64,000 nt of DNA from GCA-2687025 sp964473525 (GTDB lineage Bacteria; Poribacteria; WGA-4E; GCA-2687025), in NCBI GenBank assembly GCA_964473525.1, contig CAYYPK010000007.1, forward strand, positions 124,001 to 188,000. Direction: 5' to 3'. The notes under the pieces were generated by a model. That model was given only the letters and a program-made list of their open reading frames with translations. It did no database searches and was not told the DNA's origin. Below are positions 51,817 to 60,603 of this stretch, piece by piece. Every line of letters begins with the position of its first letter. Position 1 is the first letter of the stretch. Both the position numbers and the translations under genes were made by a program.

Positions 51817-52431
51817 TCAGGAAGACTTTTCCCGCCTTCTGGGTCGTACGGACCCGCTTCGACCGGGGAGCAGACCCAGCACCCACGCGCGGGCGCGTTC
51901 GAGTCCATCGTCTATGCTGCCGAACGCGTTCCGCACGCGCGGCCCAAAGCGGAGACGCACCGGCTCGCCACAAGCGCCGCACGTGACGTCCTGCGGCGGA
52001 AGATCGGGTCGTACGGGAGACGACGCTCCGCAGCTCTGGCAGATGAGGACGCGCACGCCGGGTCGGGCCGATGCACTCGAGCTCGCGGGACGGGACTGTC
52101 TGGCGCGCGCGCGCGGCCCAGAGGGCGGCGATTCCTCGCGGCTGAAATCCCCTGAACCCGCTTCGCGAGAGGCTTCACCGGCGGGGGACTCGCCTCGCTG
52201 GGCGCTACCGGAGGCGCGCGCGACGTCGTAGGCGGCGCGCTGCACTGGGTCCGATAGGACACCGTGCGCCTCTATCACCAGACGGGTCTGTGCCGCCGCG
52301 CGTTGGGCGTCGTCCTTGTTGTGGTCGGGGTGGTGGCGCAGCAAGAGGACGCGCTTCGCGCGATCGATGATCTCGACGCTCGCCTGCGGATGCACCTCTA
52401 GAATGAGGTAGTAGTCCTTCGCCGGGTCCAC
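51817..52431 (-). CDS. DnaJ-domain protein with C-terminal zinc ribbon
   Basis: The start is GTG at 52431, preceded by AAGGAG, giving 204 residues; the longer frame upstream lacks family features. Residues about 3-70 are a J domain (DPAKDYYLILEVHPQASVEI, LLRHHPDHNKDD with the HPD motif, VLSDPVQRAAYD). A Ser/Arg/Ala-rich linker follows, then a four-cysteine zinc ribbon (ICQSCGASS ... VTCGACGEP). It should stimulate DnaK in a specialised context. It is divergent from flgB, whose sigma-54-type promoter lies between the two. Confidence 0.84.
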   Translation of the reverse strand: MDPAKDYYLILEVHPQASVEIIDRAKRVLLLRHHPDHNKDDAQRAAAQTRLVIEAHGVLSDPVQRAAYDVARASGSAQRGESPAGEASREAGSGDFSREESPPSGPRARARQSRPASSSASARPGVRVLICQSCGASSPVRPDLPPQDVTCGACGEPVRLRFGPRVRNAFGSIDDGLERARAWVLGLLPGRSGSVRPRRREKSS

Positions 52432-52478
52432 GCTAAAACCACTCCTTGGGGTCGGTCCATCGTGGCCGTTCACGGATG

Positions 52479-52494
52479 TGGCACGAAGGTTGCT
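52479..52494 (+). promoter_or_regulatory. Sigma-54 promoter upstream of flgB
   Basis: TGGCAC-GAAGG-TTGC is a perfect match to the -24/-12 consensus (TGGCAC-N5-TTGC). The ATG of flgB lies about 97 bases downstream, in the same direction. It implies RpoN and an enhancer-binding regulator for this flagellar gene set. Confidence 0.85.
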
Positions 52495-52590
52495 TGAAGT
52501 GACCCATTCACGTGCCTCACGTGAGCTTTTGCTGCAAGAACATAGATGACGACGAGTGGGTCCAAACCCACCACGCCCAGGGATAGCCTG

Positions 52591-52968
52591 ATGCAGAACG
52601 CCATGTTCGATAACACGGTGAACCTGTTGTCCACGACGATGGATTACTCGTTGCGACGCCATAAGGTGATCGCGGCGAACATGGCCAACGTCGAGACGCC
52701 GAACTTCAAGGCGCGCGATCTACCGTTCGACGCCTACCTGCAAGCAGGTTTGCAGCGTGTCCAGAGCAATCCATCCGCGCGGATAGCCTTCCAGCAGCCT
52801 CGCATGGTCTACGACACCACGGGCGAGACTCGTCTCGACGGCAACAATGTGAACGCCGAGAACGAGATGATCAAGCTGATGAAGAACACCGGCCGCTACT
52901 CTCTCGCGGTGGACCTGATGAAGTACAAGTTTACCACACTCCGCGAAGCCATCCGACTGGGTAAGTAG
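52591..52968 (+). CDS. flgB: Flagellar proximal rod protein FlgB
   Basis: The start chosen is ATG at 52591 (MQNAMFDNTVNLLSTTMDYS), giving 125 residues; the 15 residues before it in frame do not fit the family. Conserved parts are HKVIAANMANVETPNFKARD at the N-terminus and AENEMIKLMKNTGRYSLAVD near the C-terminus. It forms the innermost rod with FlgC. It is the first of the plus-strand flagellar run. Confidence 0.94.
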   Translation: MQNAMFDNTVNLLSTTMDYSLRRHKVIAANMANVETPNFKARDLPFDAYLQAGLQRVQSNPSARIAFQQPRMVYDTTGETRLDGNNVNAENEMIKLMKNTGRYSLAVDLMKYKFTTLREAIRLGK

Positions 52969-53038
52969 GTCACCCTCGGTCACGCCTCGATAGGCAAAGC
53001 TTTCCCGGCAAGAAACGCCGAGGGGAAAGGATTTCCCA

Positions 53039-53473
53039 ATGCCCGACTTCAGTGCCATCGACATCAGCGCCAGCGCGTTGAGGGCAGAGCGGTTCCGCAT
53101 GGAGCTGATCGCCCAGAACATCGCCAACGTGAACACCACTCGAACCGCCGAGGGCGGCCCTTACAGGCGTAAGGAAGCGGTGTTCAGCTCGATGTATTCG
53201 GACCAGATGGGCTTCGCGAACCACTACGACCCCACGCGCAAGCAGGGCGTCGGAGTGACGAACGTCCTGGTGGACCAATCCCCGCCAAAGCTGCTGTTCA
53301 ACCCGGATCACCCGGACGCGCAGGCGGACGGCTTCGTGCGGATGCCGAACGTGAACCCCGTCTCCGAGATGGTGAACATGATCGCCGCCTCCCGCGCGTA
53401 TGAGGCGAACATCGCGGCTATCCAGAACTACCGCAAGATGGCGGACAAGGCGATGACCATCGGACACGTCTAG
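53039..53473 (+). CDS. flgC: Flagellar proximal rod protein FlgC
   Basis: This 144-residue protein matches FlgC throughout: FSAIDISASALRAERFRMEL, IAQNIANVNTTRTAEGGPYR, VRMPNVNPVSEMVNMIAASR and YEANIAAIQNYRKMADKAM. An AGGGGAAAGG stretch precedes the ATG. It follows flgB after 70 bases. Confidence 0.95.
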   Translation: MPDFSAIDISASALRAERFRMELIAQNIANVNTTRTAEGGPYRRKEAVFSSMYSDQMGFANHYDPTRKQGVGVTNVLVDQSPPKLLFNPDHPDAQADGFVRMPNVNPVSEMVNMIAASRAYEANIAAIQNYRKMADKAMTIGHV

Positions 53474-53481
53474 GTGTCCGA
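53460..53481 (+). terminator. Hairpin overlapping the flgC stop
   Basis: TCGGACAC-GTCTAG-GTGTCCGA forms an 8-bp perfect stem that includes the last codons and stop of flgC. There is no T-run. It separates flgC from the new promoter before fliE. Confidence 0.45.
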
Positions 53482-53509
53482 CCGGATCGCCCGCGCGTGA
53501 TCGAGGTCT

Positions 53510-53525
53510 TGGCACGCTTCATGCT
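53510..53525 (+). promoter_or_regulatory. Probable sigma-54 promoter upstream of fliE
   Basis: TGGCAC-GCTTC-ATGCTT matches the -24/-12 consensus with one change in the -12 element and the essential GG and GC kept. fliE starts 96 bases downstream. Confidence 0.65.
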
Positions 53526-53620
53526 TGATGGCAGTTGCGCGATCGGCTCCCCTGTGGCGCCGACGCCCGTTACTTGACATCTGGTGACCCCTTCGTCGTG
53601 TTGAAGTGGAGCAGGTACTC

Positions 53621-53938
53621 ATGACGGCTGAGAGCATATCCATAGCATCTCGGATTGCCGCATCACAGCTTCAGCCTGCCCAGTCACTAGAAGGCCATCC
53701 ACCCCAGCAGGGGCGCACTACGACCTTTGGTGAGGTCTTCGCCGACTCCCTCCAGAAGGTGAATAACCTTCAGCAGGAAGCCGACGAAGCTATAGAAGGT
53801 CTCGCTACGGGGGAACGCGCCGACATTGCACAGACGATGATTGCTGTGCAGAAGGCGTCGCTCTCCTTTGAGATCATGAAGCAAGTGCGCAATCAACTCG
53901 TACAAGCATACGAGGAAGTCCTGCGGATGCCCGTCTAG
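53621..53938 (+). CDS. fliE: Flagellar hook-basal body protein FliE
   Basis: The ATG at 53621 follows GGAG and gives 105 residues; a GTG at 53606 is less likely. FliE features are TTTFGEVFADSLQKVNNLQQ, ADEAIEGLATGERADIAQTM and IAVQKASLSFEIMKQVRNQL with VQAYEEVLRMPV at the end. FliE joins the MS ring to the rod. It is followed by a strong terminator, and fliF and fliG do not come next. Confidence 0.95.
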   Translation: MTAESISIASRIAASQLQPAQSLEGHPPQQGRTTTFGEVFADSLQKVNNLQQEADEAIEGLATGERADIAQTMIAVQKASLSFEIMKQVRNQLVQAYEEVLRMPV

Positions 53939-53962
53939 TTGTGCAGGCACGTTTAGGGTTTC

Positions 53963-54021
53963 AGGTAGGGAATTCCCCCTCCGCGACGCTATCCCCGGGG
54001 GGATTCCCCACCTGTTATTTT
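53963..54021 (+). terminator. Intrinsic terminator after fliE
   Basis: Arms AGGTAGGGAATTCCCCC and GGGGGGATTCCCCACCT pair over 17 positions with two mismatches, and the stem is followed by GTTATTTT. It should end the fliE message before fliI. Confidence 0.75.
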
Positions 54022-54052
54022 CGCCAGACGGCTCGCGTTCTGGAGACGCCGG

Positions 54053-55573
54053 ATGGCAGCTGTCGAAGAGCCCAACACCCACTCCACGGATGATGCATCC
54101 GGGGGAAGCGCTGACGCTGGCGCGCCCTCGTCGCTTCGCGGCCTGGCACGGCTGCTCGAAGCGCATCCGTCTGCCGGCAGTGGGACAGGCGCGGGATCCA
54201 TACTGCGCGTGGGCGGCAAGATCACGCAGAGCGTCGGGCTCACGGTAGAGGCCGTCGGTCTGGACGCGGCGATGGGCGATCTTTGCTACGCCTACCCGCT
54301 ACGGAATACGCCCCCAAGCATCCGCGACATCCTGACGGACCAGCCCAACAGAGTTTCGGAGCTCATCCTCGCGCAGGACGCCTTCTGGCTACAGGTAGTC
54401 GGCTTCCGAGAAGAGCGCACCATCTTGATGCCTTTGGGTGATATAGAGGGCATTCGGTCTGGCGACCTTGTCGTATCCACCGGCGCGTCCTTCCGCGCCC
54501 CGGTGGGACCGCAGTTGCTTGGCCGCGTCATCAACGCCCTCGGCGAACCCATCGACGGCAAGGGCCCCATCGAACCGAGTGAGTGGCGCCCGATCTACGC
54601 GGACCCGCCCGACGCGATCACGCGCGGCATCATCGAAGAGGCCATTCCTACAGGCGTCCGCGCCATCGACTCGTTGGTAACGTGCGGTCGTGGTCAGCGC
54701 GTGGGGATCTTCTCAGGTAGTGGCGTCGGCAAGAGCGTACTCATGGGCATGATCGCCCGGAACACCGAGGCAGACGTAAGCGTTGTCGCCCTCATCGGCG
54801 AGCGTGGCCGTGAAGTGCCGCAGTTCCTCGAACAGGATCTCGGCGCCGAAGGCCTCGCGCGCTCCGTCGTTGTCGTCGTTACATCGGACCAGCCGGCTCT
54901 GCTAAGGCTACAGGGTGCCTACCTCGCGACCGCCGTCGCGGAGTACTACCGCTCTGATGGCCAGAACGTCATGTTCATGATGGACTCCGTCACGCGCTTC
55001 GCCATGGCGATCCGCGAGGTGGGTCTGGCATCGGGTGAGCCGCCAACGACGCGCGGCTACCCGCCGTCGTTGTATGGCCGCCTCCCGAAACTGCTCGAGC
55101 GCGCCGGGCCATCGTCGGCCGGCGGCGACGGCAGCATCACGGGCATCTACACGGTTCTCGTCGAGGGCGACGACCTCAACGAGCCGGTGGCGGACACGAT
55201 GCGCTCGCTACTGGACGGACATCTCGTCCTGTCCAGGGATCTAGCGAATCGGGGTCACTACCCCGCCATCGACGTGCCGCGCAGCATCTCACGACTCATG
55301 CTCCAAGTCACCGACGAGGAGCATCAGGCAGCGGCGCAGCGCGTGAAGACGCTGCTGACGACGCATCGCGACGCCGAGGATCTCATCCAGATCGGAGCGT
55401 ACGTCTCCGGCACGGATGCCTTGGTCGATTACGCGATCGAGCACCTGGACGACGTGAACGGATTCCTCCGCCAGGACATCGCGGAAAGCGTGACCTTCGC
55501 GGATGGTATCGAGCAGCTGAAGACGCTGCTCCCTCCCGCGCCGGACGAAGACGAAGTCGAAGCCGGCCTCTAG
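54053..55573 (+). CDS. fliI: Flagellum-specific ATPase FliI
   Basis: The 506-residue product is longer than most FliI proteins (about 440-460) because of an N-terminal Asp/Ala-rich extension of about 25-50 residues. The F1-beta-like core is complete: Walker A GIFSGSGVGKSVLMG, VALIGERGREVPQFLEQDLG, Walker B VMFMMDSVTRFAMAIRE and SITGIYTVLVEGDDLNEPVA. It energises flagellar type III export with FliH and FliJ. fliH and fliJ are not adjacent. Confidence 0.94.
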   Translation: MAAVEEPNTHSTDDASGGSADAGAPSSLRGLARLLEAHPSAGSGTGAGSILRVGGKITQSVGLTVEAVGLDAAMGDLCYAYPLRNTPPSIRDILTDQPNRVSELILAQDAFWLQVVGFREERTILMPLGDIEGIRSGDLVVSTGASFRAPVGPQLLGRVINALGEPIDGKGPIEPSEWRPIYADPPDAITRGIIEEAIPTGVRAIDSLVTCGRGQRVGIFSGSGVGKSVLMGMIARNTEADVSVVALIGERGREVPQFLEQDLGAEGLARSVVVVVTSDQPALLRLQGAYLATAVAEYYRSDGQNVMFMMDSVTRFAMAIREVGLASGEPPTTRGYPPSLYGRLPKLLERAGPSSAGGDGSITGIYTVLVEGDDLNEPVADTMRSLLDGHLVLSRDLANRGHYPAIDVPRSISRLMLQVTDEEHQAAAQRVKTLLTTHRDAEDLIQIGAYVSGTDALVDYAIEHLDDVNGFLRQDIAESVTFADGIEQLKTLLPPAPDEDEVEAGL

Positions 55574-55626
55574 GAGGACTCCCGACCGCGCCAACGCGGC
55601 GAGCCGGGGGATTGGGAATTGATAGT

Positions 55627-55664
55627 TCGACACCGTGAACGCGCGTTGCGCGTCACACGGTCGA
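55627..55664 (+). promoter_or_regulatory. Hairpin downstream of fliI
   Basis: CACCGTG and CACACGGT flank ACGCGC-GTT-GCGCGT, making a strong imperfect stem about 55 bases after the fliI stop. No T-run follows. Confidence 0.45.
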
Positions 55665-55733
55665 TAGTGAGTGGTCTTGGTGGGAGCCGCCGAGCCACGG
55701 CGAACAGTGTAGACCATGTGAGAACGGTCTCCC

Positions 55734-55770
55734 GACGGCGGGGACGCTCCTAGCGAGCGTCTCCGTCGTC
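55734..55770 (+). promoter_or_regulatory. Hairpin immediately upstream of fliK
   Basis: GACGGCGGGGACGCT and AGCGTCTCCGTCGTC pair along all 15 positions (two as G.U). The 3' arm ends 26 bases before the fliK ATG. It could terminate read-through from fliI or control fliK translation. Confidence 0.55.
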
Positions 55771-55796
55771 GCAAGCCTACATAGAGAGGAAGGCCT

Positions 55797-57725
55797 ATGG
55801 CGGTATCGGGCAACGCTGCTATTACCCTCATCGACCTACTACGCAAGCCACCGGACAGCGGCTCTGCGAAGTCCTCTGGCGCGACAGGGCAGTTCCAGGA
55901 ACTGTTCCAGCGCGTCAGCGCGGACAACGCGGAGCCCGCGACCGCTTCCGACACCGCACAGGCGACGGACACCACCTCTCGCACGCCCGCGGCGAATCCC
56001 GCCGACGGCGCGCGGGATACGTCCTCTACAGTGCGCGCTGATTCGGGGCGCACGGAAGCGCCCGCCCAGCGTGACGCGACTGCCGTAGGCCGCGAGGCAA
56101 TGCCACGCGAATCCCAGGCGCCGCCGACCACGCAGACGGTGGCCGCTTCGACCGACACGACGACGCCCGAGACCTCCCAGGCGCCAGCTACGTCCGCAGC
56201 CGACACGTCGGCCGCCGATGCGACGGCGCAACCAGCGAGCGATGCCCCAACGGACGCGGCTGTCGCGGACGGTGGGGAAGGTCAAGCCGCTCAGCAGGCG
56301 GTGGCCGAAGGTTCGCAGGAGGCGGCGCCTGTCGTCGCCGAGGTCGCGCCGGAAGTCGCGGTCGTCGATCCAACACTCGTCGCCGTTAGCGCCGAAACGC
56401 CCACGACGCCCGTCGAGGTCGTAGCTCCCGAGGCCGGCTTGGCCGAGGCAGCCACCCAGGACGCCTTAGTCGTCACCGCGGTTGCGACCGAAGCCGTCGA
56501 GGTAGTCGTTGGCGAGGAGGCAGCCGCTTCCTCATCGGGGCCGGCCGCTACAGCGCCGACTCCGACCGCGGATCCTGGCGCTGCGCGCGTGGTGGGGCAA
56601 GAATTTCCGACGGCTACGGCCGTACCGGAAAAAGTTTCCACCGATCAGCTCATCCAGGCCCTAGAGGCCCGGGTAGCGGCCCAGGAAGCCTCGCCAACAG
56701 AGGTCGCCGCCTGGCGACAGGCGATGTCCATGGACGCCGATGAGCCGTCGCTGCTCAGCCAGGTATGGGCCCGCGCGGAAAGCGGCTCTCAGAGCGCTTT
56801 CCTGCCTCTGACGGGGATGCAAGGGGCCGCTGCGGCCTCGCAATCCGCTACCGCTGGCGCGCCCCTGATAGGGACGGCAATGCTGGCGGCCGCAGGGGCT
56901 GGCGGAGCTGCCCAGGTTGGCACGCATCCTGCTTCTAGCGTGATGCGTTCGATGGGCGCCCAGACCGACGGCGCGACGCGGAGCGTGCGACCGGGCTTTG
57001 CCCTGGGAACAGGCTTGCCGCAAGCGTCCGAGGCGGGCTCGTCATTGGAGGCAGCGCAAGCGGCATTGTCGCAGAGAGCTGCCGACCGAGCGTTCCAGTC
57101 GCCCCGCGTGGTCATGGAACAAGCGCCACGTGTGGTCGATGTGCTTGGCGAGGGTACGACGCGATTCGGGGACACCGAGCAGGCTGTCCGTGACGCGATC
57201 GTGGCTCGCGAGAACCGGATGCACTCCTTCGTGCGCGCGCAGCGCGTTCGAGGGGCCGCGCCATCACCGGTAGCCGGTGGGGCCGGGAGCAGCGCCGGAG
57301 CGGAACAGGCTACGCCCATCGTTGGCGCGGCCACGACCTCTGCTCCTGGAACTGCGGCGACAGCGTCGGCGAGTGGCACGACCACTCACCAGACGTACAC
57401 GCCACTCATGGAGTTCCTGGCGAACGAGATCAGGCGCAACGTCCGGTTGGGCAAACGTGAATTCCGGATTCAGATGAACCCGGAAGAGCTCGGGAATGTC
57501 GAGTTGGAGATGGTGATGGACGGCGACGCGCTGAGCGTGCGCATCAAGGCCGCGTCCAAGCCCTCTCAGCGCATCCTCGAAGAGAATCTCGGAGACCTTG
57601 CCAAGGCGCTCGAAGCGGTTGGCATGGACCTGGAAACCGAGATTCCCTGGGTGGCTGAACGCGCCTTGGCGGAAGCCGCGATAGCGGACGCCAACGCACA
57701 GCAGTCGGCTCCAGCGTGGATATAG
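55797..57725 (+). CDS. fliK: Flagellar hook-length control protein FliK
   Basis: The ATG is preceded by GAGAGGAAGG. About 500 residues are Ala/Thr/Pro-rich and low in complexity, as expected of the ruler part. The C-terminal Flg_hook domain (about residues 540-620) is clear: PLMEFLANEIRRNVRLGKRE, FRIQMNPEELGNVELEMVMD and IKAASKPSQRILEENLGDLA. It measures the hook and switches export specificity. It lies between fliI and flgD, where fliK is expected. Confidence 0.92.
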   Translation: MAVSGNAAITLIDLLRKPPDSGSAKSSGATGQFQELFQRVSADNAEPATASDTAQATDTTSRTPAANPADGARDTSSTVRADSGRTEAPAQRDATAVGREAMPRESQAPPTTQTVAASTDTTTPETSQAPATSAADTSAADATAQPASDAPTDAAVADGGEGQAAQQAVAEGSQEAAPVVAEVAPEVAVVDPTLVAVSAETPTTPVEVVAPEAGLAEAATQDALVVTAVATEAVEVVVGEEAAASSSGPAATAPTPTADPGAARVVGQEFPTATAVPEKVSTDQLIQALEARVAAQEASPTEVAAWRQAMSMDADEPSLLSQVWARAESGSQSAFLPLTGMQGAAAASQSATAGAPLIGTAMLAAAGAGGAAQVGTHPASSVMRSMGAQTDGATRSVRPGFALGTGLPQASEAGSSLEAAQAALSQRAADRAFQSPRVVMEQAPRVVDVLGEGTTRFGDTEQAVRDAIVARENRMHSFVRAQRVRGAAPSPVAGGAGSSAGAEQATPIVGAATTSAPGTAATASASGTTTHQTYTPLMEFLANEIRRNVRLGKREFRIQMNPEELGNVELEMVMDGDALSVRIKAASKPSQRILEENLGDLAKALEAVGMDLETEIPWVAERALAEAAIADANAQQSAPAWI

Positions 57726-57753
57726 ACGATTCCTGACAACGACTCTATGACCC

Positions 57754-57773
57754 CACCCCTCAAGCGAGGGGTG
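57754..57773 (+). promoter_or_regulatory. Hairpin between fliK and flgD
   Basis: CACCCCTC-AAGC-GAGGGGTG is a perfect 8-bp stem with a 4-base loop, 29 bases after fliK and 20 before flgD. There is no T-run. Confidence 0.55.
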
Positions 57774-57792
57774 AGCAGTGAGAGACTGAGTA

Positions 57793-58473
57793 ATGCTGAC
57801 TACGGAAGCAGTGTCCGGGTTGAGCGCGGCTTCGGGGGCGGGCTCGGCGTCACAGACGCTGGGTAAAGACGCCTTCATGCAGTTGCTCGTGACCCAGTTG
57901 CGGTTCCAGAACCCGTTGGAACCGATGGACAACAAGGACTTCATCGCGCAGTTGAGCCAGTTCACCTCGTTGGAGGAACTCGGCAGCATCCGCGAGTCGT
58001 TCGACGCTTCGTTGGCTACTCAGCGGACGATGAACCAAACCATGGCCGTCGGCCTCCTCGGCCGGGAGGTGGGAGTACCCGCCAACCAGGTCACTCTGGC
58101 GAGTGGAACCGAGGCGAAGGTTCACTACACGCTGCCAGAAGACGCCGACGTGCAGATCGAGATTCAGAATGTGTTGGGTACGGTCGTGCGTACCCTCACA
58201 CCTGGCGCCCAACCCTCGGGCGACCAGGGGGTCGTCTGGGATGGTAATGACGACCTAGGCAATCCCTTGCCGGAAGGCAATTACACGTATCATGTCCTTG
58301 CAGTGGGCGGCGGGAACCGCCAGGTTCCCGTCCAGCCCTTTTTCAGAGGACTGGTCGATGGTGTCCGCATGACGGACGCAGGGATTATGTTGACCGTCGA
58401 GGGTCGGGAAGTTCCGCTGTCGCAGATAAGCGTCATTCAAGCAGCAGAGGCGCGCGACGGCGACGAGAAATAG
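57793..58473 (+). CDS. flgD: Flagellar hook cap protein FlgD
   Basis: The 226-residue product has the FlgD N-terminus (LGKDAFMQLLVTQLRFQNPLEP) and MDNKDFIAQLSQFTSLEEL, followed by the Tudor-like and FnIII-like parts (GREVGVPANQVTLASGTEAK, GNDDLGNPLPEGNYTYHV). It is a scaffold that helps hook assembly and is not kept in the final structure. flgE is the next gene. Confidence 0.94.
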   Translation: MLTTEAVSGLSAASGAGSASQTLGKDAFMQLLVTQLRFQNPLEPMDNKDFIAQLSQFTSLEELGSIRESFDASLATQRTMNQTMAVGLLGREVGVPANQVTLASGTEAKVHYTLPEDADVQIEIQNVLGTVVRTLTPGAQPSGDQGVVWDGNDDLGNPLPEGNYTYHVLAVGGGNRQVPVQPFFRGLVDGVRMTDAGIMLTVEGREVPLSQISVIQAAEARDGDEK

Positions 58474-58488
58474 GCTTCTACATTCACG

Positions 58489-58506
58489 CCGGTTGGACGC
58501 AACCGG
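58489..58506 (+). promoter_or_regulatory. Hairpin between flgD and flgE
   Basis: CCGGTT-GGACGC-AACCGG is a perfect 6-bp stem 16 bases after the flgD stop. The spacer to flgE is otherwise gene-free. Confidence 0.4.
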
Positions 58507-58601
58507 GCAATAGCAACGACCTGTTAACGAGTGGCGTGTATGCCGGCCGCGGCGATAATCGCGCTCTCGCAGGCTGACGTTCCGTTGGAGGACGAGGGAA
58601 T

Positions 58602-60575
58602 ATGATCGGTTCATTCATATCGGGTTTGTCAGGGCTGAGATCGAACCAGACTCGGCTCGAGGTCATCGGTAACAACATCGCCAACGCCAACACTGTCGGC
58701 TTCAAGTCGTCGCGTGTTGACTTCTCTGACGTGCTCAGCCGCACCCTGCGGGGAGCCACGGCAGCGACCGCCCCTGTACAGGTTGGGCGAGGCACGAGCG
58801 TCGGCGCGATCAGCACCCAGATGACACAGGGCGGCTTCCAAGACTCCGCCAACGCCAGCGACTTGGCGATTCAGGGCAACGGCTTCTTCGTCGTCGCCGA
58901 CGAGAACGGACAGAACTTCTACACGCGCGCCGGCAACTTCCGAACGAACACCGCAGGCGAACTCGTGACCGTCGAGGGCTTCAACGTCCAGGGCTTCAAC
59001 GCCGCTGATGGGCAGATCCCCGTGACGGCGGTTCTCGACAACATCCAGCTCCCAAGAGAGCCTCTACCCCCGCGCGCTACGAGCATCCTCGGGTTCAGTG
59101 GCAACCTTGACGCCTCTTCCCCGGTCATCGGCACTGATCCGACCGGCGTCGAGCTACGGGTTGGTGGCGTTGACGGAATCGTCGGCACGCTCATTGATGG
59201 CTCGGTGACACTGGCTGACGACGGCACAGCCGTCAACGTGACTGGTCTCGGCACCACGTTCAACTCGCTGGCTGCGGGCGACACGCTCATCGTCGATGGT
59301 CGCACATACACGATCGCGTCCATCACCGACGACACGAACATGGTTCTCGACCGTCCGGCGCTGACTGGCACGATTGAGGGTGTCGCGGGGTCCAGCAGGA
59401 TCACCGGTACGGGCACGTCCTTCGAAACTGAGTTGCGCGTCGGTGACACGATCGACATCAACGGCACGGACGCGGTCATCACCGCCATCAACAGCGACAC
59501 GGAACTCTCCGTGGAAGTTGGGTTGGCAGCTGATCTCGCAGCCGGTTCGGCGCTCACGTTCAGCAATAACGCGGGTGTGGTCGCCACCGAGAGCCGCGCG
59601 GAATCCGCCGTTGCTCCGGTTGGCACAACGCGCCTAGCGGACCTGCCGAACAGCAACCTGACGGTGTCAGTCAACGGCAGCACGAACATCCTCGTAGAGG
59701 ATCTCACGACGGGTGAGCAGATCGTCGTGACGATGACCGGCTCGCAGTCGGTGAACGACTTCGTCGAAGCCGTGCAGAACGCTGGCATCAGCTCCTACGC
59801 CCTCAACGACGCGAACTTCACGGTCTCGCAGTTGGACCCGGACAACGGTTCCGCGACGAGCTTCCGGTTCGTGGACTCGCAGGGCGCGCAGCACGTCGGC
59901 ATCATGTCCTACTTCCGCACCGAGACCCCGGGACAGTGGGTCTGGAACATGGACATCCCGGCGGCTGAAGGTCAGGTGCAGGATCCAGCGAACCAGTTCA
60001 CGACGAACACCCGCGGCACACTCACCTTCGACGACAGCGGCACGATGCAGAGCTTCCGCAACCTCGCCGGAGCGGACGTGTTCAGCCTCACCTTCACCGC
60101 GTCGGACAGCGCCCGTGACATCTCCGTGGAGATGAGCTCGGACACCGTCTCGACGATGACCCAGTTCAACATCGCCGGTGACGTGGTTCTCGCTGCCAAC
60201 GATGGCGCGCTGCCCGGCGAGTTCCAGGGATTCACCGTAGACGCGAACGGCATGATCCTGGGACAGTTCTCCAACGGGGACACGCGTGTCATCGCGCAGG
60301 TTCTCGTGGCGGACTTCGCGAATACGACCGGGTTGGACAAGGCCGGGTCGAACCTCTTCTCCGCGACCGCCAGCTCCGGCGTCGCCGAACTCGCGACGGC
60401 GGGTCAGGGCGGCATGGGGCGGATCATCGCTGGGGCAACGGAACTGTCCAACGTCGACCTGGCGGAGCAGTTCACCAGCCTGATCATGGCGCAACGGGGA
60501 TTCCAGGCCAGCGCGAACGTGATCACCACGAGTGACACGATCATGAACGACGTGCTGAGCCTGAAGCGCGGTTAA
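58602..60575 (+). CDS. flgE: Flagellar hook protein FlgE, enlarged by an inserted beta module
   Basis: The ATG follows GGAGGACGAGGG. N-terminal (GSFISGLSGLRSNQTRLEVI, GNNIANANTVGFKSSRVDF) and C-terminal (VDLAEQFTSLIMAQRGFQAS, NVITTSDTIMNDVLSLKRG) regions are typical D0 parts. At 657 residues it is longer than the usual 400-450. About 190-310 hold two tandem modules of similar pattern (VTGLGTTFNSLAAGDTLIVD / ITGTGTSFETELRVGDTIDI) rich in Gly, Thr and Asp. They probably make an outward-facing domain. Confidence 0.94.
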   Translation: MIGSFISGLSGLRSNQTRLEVIGNNIANANTVGFKSSRVDFSDVLSRTLRGATAATAPVQVGRGTSVGAISTQMTQGGFQDSANASDLAIQGNGFFVVADENGQNFYTRAGNFRTNTAGELVTVEGFNVQGFNAADGQIPVTAVLDNIQLPREPLPPRATSILGFSGNLDASSPVIGTDPTGVELRVGGVDGIVGTLIDGSVTLADDGTAVNVTGLGTTFNSLAAGDTLIVDGRTYTIASITDDTNMVLDRPALTGTIEGVAGSSRITGTGTSFETELRVGDTIDINGTDAVITAINSDTELSVEVGLAADLAAGSALTFSNNAGVVATESRAESAVAPVGTTRLADLPNSNLTVSVNGSTNILVEDLTTGEQIVVTMTGSQSVNDFVEAVQNAGISSYALNDANFTVSQLDPDNGSATSFRFVDSQGAQHVGIMSYFRTETPGQWVWNMDIPAAEGQVQDPANQFTTNTRGTLTFDDSGTMQSFRNLAGADVFSLTFTASDSARDISVEMSSDTVSTMTQFNIAGDVVLAANDGALPGEFQGFTVDANGMILGQFSNGDTRVIAQVLVADFANTTGLDKAGSNLFSATASSGVAELATAGQGGMGRIIAGATELSNVDLAEQFTSLIMAQRGFQASANVITTSDTIMNDVLSLKRG

Positions 60576-60603
60576 TACCGTAGCTAATCCAACGGAATGA
60601 CAA

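Noticed and set aside
58521..58560. Sigma-28 promoter before flgE (GGCGATAA)
   Set aside because: The -10-like element is close to consensus but the nearest -35-like TAA is about 23 bases away, outside normal spacing.
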